This document shows, one piece after another, positions 1 through 5,660 of a stretch of DNA of 9,120 nt (positions are counted from its first letter, which is position 1; each line of letters opens with the position of its first letter). The DNA is from an uncultured Prevotella sp. (lineage in GTDB: Bacteria > Bacteroidota > Bacteroidia > Bacteroidales > Bacteroidaceae): positions 1 to 9,120 of the forward strand of contig CAAGGA010000014.1 of assembly GCA_900769275.1 (NCBI GenBank), written 5' to 3'. The notes beneath the pieces are model-generated. The model did not search any database. It saw only the letters and a program-made list of their open reading frames with translations, and was not told where the DNA came from. Position numbers and translations under genes: made by a program.

Positions 1-43
1 AAAGATGACAAAACGTCAAATCTACAGAAATAACATTTTGACG
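1..43 (-). terminator. Possible terminator of the hpt-adk-obg operon
   Basis: Read on the minus strand, downstream of the obg stop, CGTCAAA (complement of 37-43) can pair with TTTGACG (complement of 14-20) around a 16-nt loop. The sequence then continues TTTTGTCATCTTT to the window edge. A short stem followed by a U-rich tail fits an intrinsic terminator. The stem is only 7 bp and the loop is long, so this is tentative. The window ends here, so a downstream operon gene cannot be excluded. Confidence 0.35.
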
Positions 44-69
44 GTGGGAAGTAATGGAATCCATCTGAA

Positions 70-1344
70 TCATTTTTCCGGACTCTCATATTCGAAATCC
101 TCAAGGTCCTCTATCTCGCTCTCGTCGATATACTCCATGTCGTCCTCTCCAGTGTCGTCGTAACCGTCTTCTCCGGCGTACTCCATGTCATCCTCTTCGA
201 GGTCGTCGTAGTCATCCTCGTCGGGACTGTCATCTCCGTATATCTCCTCGTCGGCGTTGCGGTCCTCGTCCATCAGTTCGTCCTGCAGGTAGGAGAGTTC
301 CTTGTCCCGGTGGACTATGGTGTCCTCTGCTATCACTCCCGCTATCTTGTTGCTCTCGGCGTTGAGTTCTTTCCATAGCAGGTCTTTCAGTTCGTTGATG
401 CCGAAGCCTGTGACGCTGGAGATGAAGACCACGGGAAGGTCTTGCGGAAGAGTCTCCTGGAGCATCTCCATCAGTTCCTCGTCAAGGAGGTCACACTTGG
501 TGACGGCGAGCACCCGGTGCTTCTGAAGCATGTCGGGATTGAACTTTTCCAGTTCCCTGAGCAGCAACTCGTATTCCTTTTTTATGTCGTCGGTGTCTCC
601 CGGCACCATGAAGAGGAGGAGGGAGTTGCGTTCGATATGGCGCAGGAATCTCAGTCCGAGTCCCTTTCCCTCGGCTGCACCCTCTATGATTCCCGGTATG
701 TCAGCCATGACGAACGACTGGTTGTCGTGGTAACCCACTATGCCGAGCGAAGGTTCGAGCGTGGTGAAAGGGTAATTGGCTATCTTGGGCCTGGCGGAGG
801 AGAGGGCTGACAGGAGCGTTGATTTGCCGGCATTGGGCAGTCCTACGAGTCCCACGTCGGCAAGGAGCTTGAGTTCCATGATGATGGTCATCTCCTGCAT
901 CGGCTCTCCGGGCTGTGCATAGCGCGGAGCCTGGTTGGTAGAGGTGCGGAACTGGAAGTTGCCGAGTCCTCCCCTGCCTCCTTTAAGCAGCACTATTTCC
1001 TGTCCGTCTTCCGTAACATCGCAGACGTACTTTCCCGTTTCGGCATTATATACCACCGTACCGCACGGCACGTCGATATATACATCCTTGCCGTTGGTGC
1101 CGTGGCACTTGTCGCGTCCGCCGTTGCCTCCGTGCTCAGCGTATATGTGTCGCTGGTAGCGGAGGTGCAGCAGGGTCCAGTAGTTGTGGTTGCCTCGCAG
1201 GATGATGCTTCCTCCGTTGCCTCCGTCGCCACCGTCGGGACCGCCGTTAGGGTTGTATTTCACGTGGCGCAGGTGCATGGACCCTCGCCCGCCTTTTCCC
1301 GAACGGCATTGTATCTTTACGTAGTCTATGAAGTTACTTTCCAT
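70..1344 (-). CDS. obg: Obg-family GTPase (ObgE/CgtA)
   Basis: Obg is a cytoplasmic GTPase that binds the large ribosomal subunit and links ribosome assembly to nucleotide and stringent status. The 424-residue protein has the expected order. The glycine-rich Obg fold covers about residues 1-158, with runs such as GGPDGGDGGNGG and GGNGG. The G domain covers about 159-328: P-loop GLPNAGKST at 168-176, G2 threonines at 194-195, DIPG at 215-218, TKCD at 282-285 in place of NKxD, and SSV at 309-311. A highly acidic tail follows. From residue 355 to the end, 39 of 70 residues are Asp or Glu, and DDMEY occurs twice, 16 residues apart. The OCT domain of some Obg proteins is absent. The start MESNFIDYVKI matches the family N-terminus. 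The stop is TGA. It lies 27 bp after adk in the same direction and is the last operon gene visible. Identification is secure. Confidence 0.97.
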   Translation of the reverse strand: MESNFIDYVKIQCRSGKGGRGSMHLRHVKYNPNGGPDGGDGGNGGSIILRGNHNYWTLLHLRYQRHIYAEHGGNGGRDKCHGTNGKDVYIDVPCGTVVYNAETGKYVCDVTEDGQEIVLLKGGRGGLGNFQFRTSTNQAPRYAQPGEPMQEMTIIMELKLLADVGLVGLPNAGKSTLLSALSSARPKIANYPFTTLEPSLGIVGYHDNQSFVMADIPGIIEGAAEGKGLGLRFLRHIERNSLLLFMVPGDTDDIKKEYELLLRELEKFNPDMLQKHRVLAVTKCDLLDEELMEMLQETLPQDLPVVFISSVTGFGINELKDLLWKELNAESNKIAGVIAEDTIVHRDKELSYLQDELMDEDRNADEEIYGDDSPDEDDYDDLEEDDMEYAGEDGYDDTGEDDMEYIDESEIEDLEDFEYESPEK

Positions 1345-1371
1345 TATTGTTTAGTTCGGTGTGTGTAGAAT

Positions 1372-1944
1372 TTATGCTACAGCAATCGCCTTGCTAATTT
1401 CTGCGTAGATGTCCTCGATGGAACCCATGCCGTCAATCTTGGCATACTTGCCCTGGGCTACGTAGAAGTCCTTGAGGGGCAGGGTCTGAGAGTAGTAGGT
1501 GGCGAGGCGTTTCTTGGCTGTCTCCTCGTTGTCGTCGGCGCGTCCGCTGGTCTTTCCGCGCGCTATGATGCGGCGTATGAGTTCCTCATCCTCTACTTCG
1601 AGGCCTACTACGACGTTCACCTCCTGTCCTCTCTCCTTGAGCATGGCGTCGAGAGCCTCCGCTTGGGGGATGGTGCGTGGGAAGCCATCGAAGATGACTC
1701 CCTTGATGTCCTTGCCCTTGGCATCGAGAGTGGATGCGAGCATGTCCACGATGAGGGAGTCGGGCACGAGCTTGCCCTCGTTGATATATGTGGCGGCAGT
1801 CTTTCCAAGCTCTGTCTCTGCCTTGATTTCTGCACGCAGCACGTCTCCCGTGGAGATGTGCTCTACTCCGAATTCTGCGATGATCTTGTCGCTCTGTGTA
1901 CCTTTTCCTGAACCTGGTGCACCGAAGATTACGATATTCTTCAT
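1372..1944 (-). CDS. adk: Adenylate kinase
   Basis: This enzyme catalyses ATP + AMP = 2 ADP in the cytoplasm and sets the adenylate energy balance. The 190-residue product starts MKNIVIFGAPGSGKGT, with the P-loop at 8-16. It has the AMP-binding STGD at 31-34, the FDGFPRT motif at 85-91, and the lid arginines in ARGKTSGRADD at 128-138. The lid is the short type, with no four-cysteine zinc-finger insertion, so the protein is shorter than long bacterial forms of about 215 residues. The end AIAVA-TAA is intact. The start is preceded on its strand by an A-rich stretch, as is usual in Bacteroidetes, and not by a Shine-Dalgarno site. It sits 85 bp after hpt and 27 bp before obg, so cotranscription is likely. 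No separate promoter was recognised in the 85-bp gap. Confidence 0.97.
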   Translation of the reverse strand: MKNIVIFGAPGSGKGTQSDKIIAEFGVEHISTGDVLRAEIKAETELGKTAATYINEGKLVPDSLIVDMLASTLDAKGKDIKGVIFDGFPRTIPQAEALDAMLKERGQEVNVVVGLEVEDEELIRRIIARGKTSGRADDNEETAKKRLATYYSQTLPLKDFYVAQGKYAKIDGMGSIEDIYAEISKAIAVA

Positions 1945-2029
1945 TGTTTTTTCTGTTCTTTTACCTTTTGTTATTGAGATTTCCTTGTTGAGGATTGGTA
2001 TTTGTCCTTGCCGTATGCCTGTGTTGTCC

Positions 2030-2572
2030 TTATGGCTGTACGAGGGTATATACGTCTTTCAGTTCGCGCCCCGCTTCGTTGTAGTCGAGTCCGTAGCCTA
2101 CGATGAAGTCGTCGGGAATGACCATTGCGGGGTACTCCACTTCGAGTTCCGTCTTCAGGCACGTCGGCTTGAAGAACATGGAGCAGATGCTTGCCGAGGC
2201 CGCACCCATGTCATGCAGCCGTTCCTTGAGTGCAAGGAGCGTCTGCCCGGTCTCCACGATGTCCTCCACAATCAGCACGTCACGCCCTTTTACGTCGCAT
2301 TCCAGGCCGATGAGTTCCCTTACCTCTCCCGTGCTCTGTGTGCCGGAATAGGACGAGAAACGCACGAAAGCCACCTCGCAGGGGAACGTAAGCCGGCGCA
2401 CGAGGTCGGCGCAGAAGACAAACGCACCGTTCAGTATGCCGAGCACCAAGGGACGTTTGCCGGCATAGTCGGCATTGAGACGCATCGCCACCTTGCGGAC
2501 GTGCTCCTGTATCTCTGCCTCCGGAAGGGTCAGTTCGAATGTCTTGTCGTGTAATTGTACCCTGTTTTGCAT
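2030..2572 (-). CDS. hpt: Hypoxanthine phosphoribosyltransferase
   Basis: This is a purine-salvage enzyme that transfers the phosphoribosyl group of PRPP to hypoxanthine, and usually guanine, giving IMP or GMP. The 180-residue protein carries the PRPP-binding loop of type I phosphoribosyltransferases, VLIVEDIVETGQT, at about 99-111. Other family signatures are VLGILNGAFVF (43-53), RFSSYSGT (71-78) and the C-terminal DDFIVGYGLDYNE (154-166). The frame stays open upstream to 2758. ATG at 2572 (MQNRVQLHDKTF) is chosen because it gives the normal family length and lies just downstream of a consensus promoter at 2594-2626; the longer version would have to start upstream of that promoter. It is the first gene of the hpt-adk-obg operon and divergent from nnr. 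Its product GMP/IMP pool relates to the GTPase and adenylate kinase encoded downstream, which is a functional inference. Confidence 0.95.
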   Translation of the reverse strand: MQNRVQLHDKTFELTLPEAEIQEHVRKVAMRLNADYAGKRPLVLGILNGAFVFCADLVRRLTFPCEVAFVRFSSYSGTQSTGEVRELIGLECDVKGRDVLIVEDIVETGQTLLALKERLHDMGAASASICSMFFKPTCLKTELEVEYPAMVIPDDFIVGYGLDYNEAGRELKDVYTLVQP

Positions 2573-2593
2573 TGCAAATCTGTAAATTTGTGG

Positions 2594-2626
2594 CAAAATT
2601 ACTAAAAAAAACGGACAAATGACAAA
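2594..2626 (-). promoter_or_regulatory. Bacteroidetes-type promoter of hpt-adk-obg
   Basis: On the minus strand TTTG (complement of 2623-2626) is followed after 21 nt by TAATTTTG (complement of 2594-2601). This is a full match to the Bacteroidetes sigma-ABfr consensus TTTG-N(19-21)-TAnnTTTG. Transcription would start near 2587, leaving a leader of roughly 15 nt before the hpt ATG at 2572. The match also fixes the hpt start choice. A second TTTG at 2616-2619 is too close (14 nt) to serve as the -33 box. Confidence 0.7.
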
Positions 2627-2644
2627 AGAATGACAGAAATTTAG

Positions 2645-2652
2645 TATTTTTG
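2645..2652 (+). promoter_or_regulatory. Possible -7 element of the nnr promoter
   Basis: TATTTTTG fits the Bacteroidetes -7 consensus TAnnTTTG and lies 76 bp before the nnr start. No TTTG is found 19-21 bp upstream, so the -33 box is missing or degenerate and the promoter may be weak or activator-dependent. It lies about 43 bp from the hpt -7 box on the other strand, so the two divergent promoters are closely spaced. The leader 2660-2728 contains two near-copies of GCAC(A/G)CCTG, at 2699-2707 and 2717-2725. Confidence 0.45.
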
Positions 2653-2728
2653 CAACTAAAAAGACGAAATCCGTCCGGTAGGTTTTCTGCCTGATCCTGC
2701 ACACCTGCTTAATTATGCACGCCTGTTT

Positions 2729-4243
2729 ATGAAGATATTTACAAGTGCCCAGATTCACGAACTGGACAGATATACCATAGAGAATGAGCCGATAGAGTCC
2801 ATTGACCTGATGGAGAGGGCTGCCGTCATGCTCTCACATGACATTGCCGGGACTTTCGACAGGTCGGTCCCCGTCATTGTCTTTGCCGGTCCGGGAAACA
2901 ACGGCGGCGATGCCCTTGCCGTGGCAAGGATGCTTGCCGAGATGGACTATGCCGTGGAGGCTTACCTCTTCAACACTACGGGGCGGCTCTCTCCCGACTG
3001 CGAGAAGAACCGTGACCGCTTGCAGAAGGTGCGCCAGCTCAAGGGCTTCACGGAGGTAAGGCATGAGTTTGACCCGCCGGTGCTGAAGGAGGACACCCTG
3101 CTTATCGACGGACTGTTCGGCTCCGGGCTCAACAAGCCGTTGACGGGAGGCTTCGCTTCGGTGGTGAAATACATCAATGCTTCGAGAGCCAAGGTGGTCA
3201 GCATAGACATTCCCTCGGGCATGATGACCGAAGACAACACCTACAACGTGAGGGCGAACATCGTAAGGGCAGACCTTACGCTGACCCTCGGCGGCAGGAA
3301 ACTCTGCATGATGATGGCTGATATGCAGCCGCTGCTCGGAGAAGTGCGGGTGCTCGACATCAAGCTCAGCCGTGAGGGCATGGAGAAGATACCCTCCAGC
3401 TATTCCATTACGGACGAGGCGACAGTGAGAGGTCTGCTCCTTCCCCGTGACGCCTTTGCGCACAAGGGCAGTATGGGGCATGCACTGATTGTAGCAGGGT
3501 CATACGGCATGGCAGGTGCGGGCATACTGGCAGCGCGTGCCTGTCTGAGGTCGGGCGTGGGAAAGGTGAGCGTACACATCCCGAAGCGCAACTATGACAT
3601 CATGCAGACCGCCGTACCGGAGGCGATATTGCAGATAGACAAGGAGGAGACCATCTTCTCCCAGCCCTCCGACACCACCGGCTACGAGGCTCTCGGCATA
3701 GGTCCGGGCATAGGACAGAGCGAGACGACAGCCATTGCCGTCATCTCACAGATACGCAACAACAAGACCCCGACCGTCATAGATGCCGATGCCCTCAACG
3801 TCCTCGCATCGCACCGTGCGTGGATGCAGCAGCTTCCCGAGGGGCTTATACTCACCCCTCATCCCAGGGAAATGGACCGCCTTGCGGGCAACTCCTCCAA
3901 TGATGACTTTGAAAGGCTCACCCGCGCCATAGAACTGGCGCAGCAACTGCGTGCATATATCATCCTGAAAGGGCACTATACGGCAGTCTGCCTGCCCGAC
4001 GGGCACGTCTGTTTCAACAGTACGGGCAATGCGGGAATGGCAACGGCAGGCTCCGGCGACGTGCTGACAGGTATCATAACGGGGCTCCTCGCCAGAGGCT
4101 ATACAAGGCAGGATGCCTCCATCCTCGGAGTATATCTCCACGGACTGGCAGGTGACCTTGCAGCGGAGGAGACTGGAGAGGAGAGTCTTACGGCAAGCGA
4201 CATCATCAATCACCTGCCTAAAGCCTTCCTCCATCTGCGATAG
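2729..4243 (+). CDS. nnr: Bifunctional NAD(P)H-hydrate repair enzyme (NnrE-NnrD fusion)
   Basis: This protein repairs damaged NADH and NADPH. The N-terminal epimerase interconverts S- and R-NAD(P)HX. The C-terminal dehydratase uses ADP (or ATP) to return the S form to NAD(P)H. In the 504-residue product the YjeF_N part spans about 1-220, with the nucleotide-binding AGPGNNGGD (53-61), DGLFGSGL (127-134) and DIPSG (160-164). The YjeF_C ribokinase-like part spans about 230-504, with HKGSMGH (245-251), GPGIG (324-328), DADALN (352-357), TPHPREM (376-382), KG (414-415) and GNAGMATAGSGDVLTG (433-448), where Asp444 is the expected catalytic base. Both halves look complete, so both activities should be present. 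The start MKIFTSAQIHELD matches the family. It is divergent from hpt and followed after 90 bp by the DUF4831-like gene, so the two may be cotranscribed. Confidence 0.95.
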   Translation: MKIFTSAQIHELDRYTIENEPIESIDLMERAAVMLSHDIAGTFDRSVPVIVFAGPGNNGGDALAVARMLAEMDYAVEAYLFNTTGRLSPDCEKNRDRLQKVRQLKGFTEVRHEFDPPVLKEDTLLIDGLFGSGLNKPLTGGFASVVKYINASRAKVVSIDIPSGMMTEDNTYNVRANIVRADLTLTLGGRKLCMMMADMQPLLGEVRVLDIKLSREGMEKIPSSYSITDEATVRGLLLPRDAFAHKGSMGHALIVAGSYGMAGAGILAARACLRSGVGKVSVHIPKRNYDIMQTAVPEAILQIDKEETIFSQPSDTTGYEALGIGPGIGQSETTAIAVISQIRNNKTPTVIDADALNVLASHRAWMQQLPEGLILTPHPREMDRLAGNSSNDDFERLTRAIELAQQLRAYIILKGHYTAVCLPDGHVCFNSTGNAGMATAGSGDVLTGIITGLLARGYTRQDASILGVYLHGLAGDLAAEETGEESLTASDIINHLPKAFLHLR

Positions 4244-4256
4244 CACGCCCCTGGTA

Positions 4257-4277
4257 TGCTTCGACCAGGTCGAAGCA
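4257..4277. repeat. Perfect palindrome between nnr and the DUF4831-like gene
   Basis: GCTTCGACCAGGTCGAAGC at 4258-4276 is a 9-bp inverted repeat with one central base, extended by a T-A pair on either side. As RNA it could fold into an 8-bp stem with a CCAGG loop. No U tract follows (next is CACATCCTACAC), so it does not look like an intrinsic terminator. It begins 13 bp after the nnr stop codon. Possible roles are an operator-like dyad for the downstream gene or an mRNA-processing or stabilising hairpin between two cotranscribed genes. Confidence 0.6.
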
Positions 4278-4333
4278 CACATCCTACACACCCCCTCCCT
4301 CCCCAATCCGGAAAGCAAAAACAACAACCCAAG

Positions 4334-5401
4334 ATGAAAAAAAACATAGTCCGAATAGCACCAACGGCAATCGCCCTGCTTGCTCTGCCAGCAGTGGCAA
4401 CCGCCCAGTCACCTGTAATAGAAGGAACGTCATATTACCTCCCCAAGACGGCGATGCAGTTCAGGATTCTCATAGAGAAGACCTCATTCAAGCCCGGCGA
4501 TTTCTGTGAATATGCCGACAGATACCTGAAGCTCGGCGATGCCTCTCTTGATGCCGCTACCTCTTACCGCATCGTGGATATGCAGATGAAACTGACGGGC
4601 GAGGCTGACACCTCGAAATACTACACGGCTCATATATCTCCCAAACTGAGCATATCCAAGGTATATATAGGCGATAACGGAGTGTTGCGCTCTGTCAATA
4701 CCGAGCCCGACCCTCTCTTTGACGACAAACCCTTTGTCCCCGCCCCGAAGAAAAAGTCCCTCAATCCGCGTGACTTCATGAGCGAGACGATACTCTCGGC
4801 AGGTAGCAGGGCAAAGATGGCGCAGCTGTGTGCCGAAGAGATATACGAGATACGCAACTCCCGCAACGAACTGACACGTGGCACTGCCGAGACAATGCCT
4901 ACCGACGGTGAGCAGTTGCGCCTCATGCTCGCCTCCCTGGACACGCAGGAGGCGGCGTTGCGTTCCCTCTTCGAGGGCACTGTGCGCATCGACACCACGG
5001 AATATGTCATCACCGTCAGTCCTGAAAGGGAAGTGGACAGGCGACTGCTCTTCCGTTTCTCCGATGCCTTCGGCATGGTAGATGCCGATGACCTCTCGGG
5101 CGAACCTTATTATATTAGTGTCTCGGACCTTCATCAGACGCCGGAGGATACACGCACCGAGAAGGAGAAGCAGCGTCAGAAGGATGAGACGGGTCTTAAT
5201 GTCAATGTGCCCGGACGTGCCCATGTCGCTGTATTCAGGAACGAGACAGTGTGTATGGAGCAGGACATCTCCTATGCCCAGTTCGGAAGGGTCGATAACA
5301 TCTCCCCTTTACTTTTTAGCAAAAAAGTCTTCACTTCCTACAAGGTCAGTCCTGTCACCGGCTCTGTCATGGGGCTGCATAGCGAAGAGCGGGAGAAGTA
5401 A
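4334..5401 (+). CDS. DUF4831-like secreted protein
   Basis: The function is unknown. The 355-residue product begins with a clear Sec signal peptide: MKK, a hydrophobic core at about 9-20, and a likely cleavage at ATA|Q near residues 24-25. There is no lipobox cysteine, so a soluble periplasmic or surface location is expected. The mature N-terminus, with TSYYLPKTAMQFRI (32-45) and FCEYADRYLKLGDA (57-70), resembles the Bacteroidales family DUF4831 (usually about 350 residues), recognised from memory. No catalytic motif stands out. A charged stretch EKEKQRQKDE lies at 266-275. The frame is open upstream to 4256, but ATG at 4334 is preferred because it puts the signal peptide at the N-terminus and follows an A-rich stretch (CAAAAACAACAACCCAAG). 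It lies 90 bp after nnr in the same direction with no promoter seen between, so it may be the second gene of a two-gene unit. It converges on the next gene. Confidence 0.85.
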   Translation: MKKNIVRIAPTAIALLALPAVATAQSPVIEGTSYYLPKTAMQFRILIEKTSFKPGDFCEYADRYLKLGDASLDAATSYRIVDMQMKLTGEADTSKYYTAHISPKLSISKVYIGDNGVLRSVNTEPDPLFDDKPFVPAPKKKSLNPRDFMSETILSAGSRAKMAQLCAEEIYEIRNSRNELTRGTAETMPTDGEQLRLMLASLDTQEAALRSLFEGTVRIDTTEYVITVSPEREVDRRLLFRFSDAFGMVDADDLSGEPYYISVSDLHQTPEDTRTEKEKQRQKDETGLNVNVPGRAHVAVFRNETVCMEQDISYAQFGRVDNISPLLFSKKVFTSYKVSPVTGSVMGLHSEEREK

Positions 5402-5587
5402 ATTCACGATATATTCTATCACGAATTTTCTATCACGAATTTTTTATCAAGTTTTTTATCAAGAATTTAAGAGACTTGCCCGTTGGTCAGTGGGTCCTAC
5501 GGACAAGTCTCTTAAATTCTTGATAAAAAAATAAAACCCTGACAAGAAAAGGAAAAAGAAAATTCCTTATTTCTTTAATTCTTGATA
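5401..5587. repeat. Cluster of TATCA(A/C)GAATT repeats in both orientations
   Basis: Forward copies are TATCACGAATT at 5417-5427 and 5431-5441 (inside a perfect 14-bp tandem repeat of TTCTATCACGAATT, 5414-5427 and 5428-5441), a truncated TATCAAG at 5445-5451, and TATCAAGAATT at 5457-5467. Inverted copies AATTCTTGATA lie at 5515-5525 and 5577-5587, with a weaker one (AATTCACGATA) at 5401-5411. Some copies form arms of the hairpins described separately. The repeats begin at the stop codon of the DUF4831-like gene. Confidence 0.75.
5452..5530. repeat. Long hairpin element, 33 of 35 positions paired
   Basis: The arms 5452-5478 and 5504-5530 are perfect 27-bp inverted repeats, starting TTTTTTATCAAG and ending CTTGATAAAAAA. 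After one C/A mismatch, CCGT (5480-5483) pairs with ACGG (5499-5502). After one T/T mismatch, GG (5485-5486) pairs with CC (5496-5497), leaving a 9-nt loop TCAGTGGGT. On either strand the element starts with T6 and ends with A6, so no U tract follows the stem. It is therefore unlike a standard intrinsic terminator unless only the inner stem forms. A MITE- or REP-like palindrome, or an mRNA 3'-end protecting hairpin, fits better. Confidence 0.75.
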
Positions 5588-5616
5588 AAGACCAAGAAGA
5601 GAAGAAATAAGGAATT
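5561..5616 (-). terminator. Nested hairpin, candidate terminator of the 738-residue protein gene
   Basis: AATTCCTTATTTCTT (5561-5575) is perfectly complementary to 5602-5616. Inside, TTCTTG (5579-5584) pairs with CAAGAA (5593-5598), separated from the outer stem by a 3x3 internal loop. The apical loop is ATAAAGAC. For leftward transcription the stem is followed by TTTCTTTTTCCTTTTCTTG, a pyrimidine-rich tail that could act in termination of the gene ending at 5661. In the rightward direction no U tract follows. The stem itself is AT-rich, which weakens the terminator call. Confidence 0.5.
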
Positions 5617-5660
5617 GTCGTGTATGAGAATATGATTATGCGAGGATAATCAGGAAAAGA

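Noticed and set aside
850..1000. TKCD instead of NKxD in Obg as a broken G4 motif
   Set aside because: The Thr-for-Asn form is, to my knowledge, usual in Bacteroidetes Obg proteins; the Lys and Asp that recognise guanine are kept.
1499..2554. Long rightward open frame (351 codons) antisense to adk and hpt
   Set aside because: It spans two well-identified genes and their gap on the opposite strand, and its translation is rich in Ser/Arg/Met without recognisable motifs, as expected of an antisense shadow.
2573..2758. N-terminal extension of hpt to ATG 2758
   Set aside because: It would place the promoter boxes inside the coding region, overlap the nnr start, and add about 62 residues absent from the family.
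4291..4304. C-rich tract as a possible G-quadruplex on the minus strand
   Set aside because: Only three G runs (5, 3 and 4) are present, and a fourth of three or more is missing, so an ordinary intramolecular quadruplex is not supported.
4256..4333. N-terminal extension of the DUF4831-like protein to ATG 4256
   Set aside because: It would put 26 Pro/His/Gln-rich residues ahead of a clear signal peptide. The ATG at 4334 with an A-rich leader is far more plausible.
5401..5620. CRISPR array or integron attC reading of the palindrome cluster
   Set aside because: Repeats are short, unevenly spaced and in both orientations with no unique spacers, and no integrase or cas gene is nearby.
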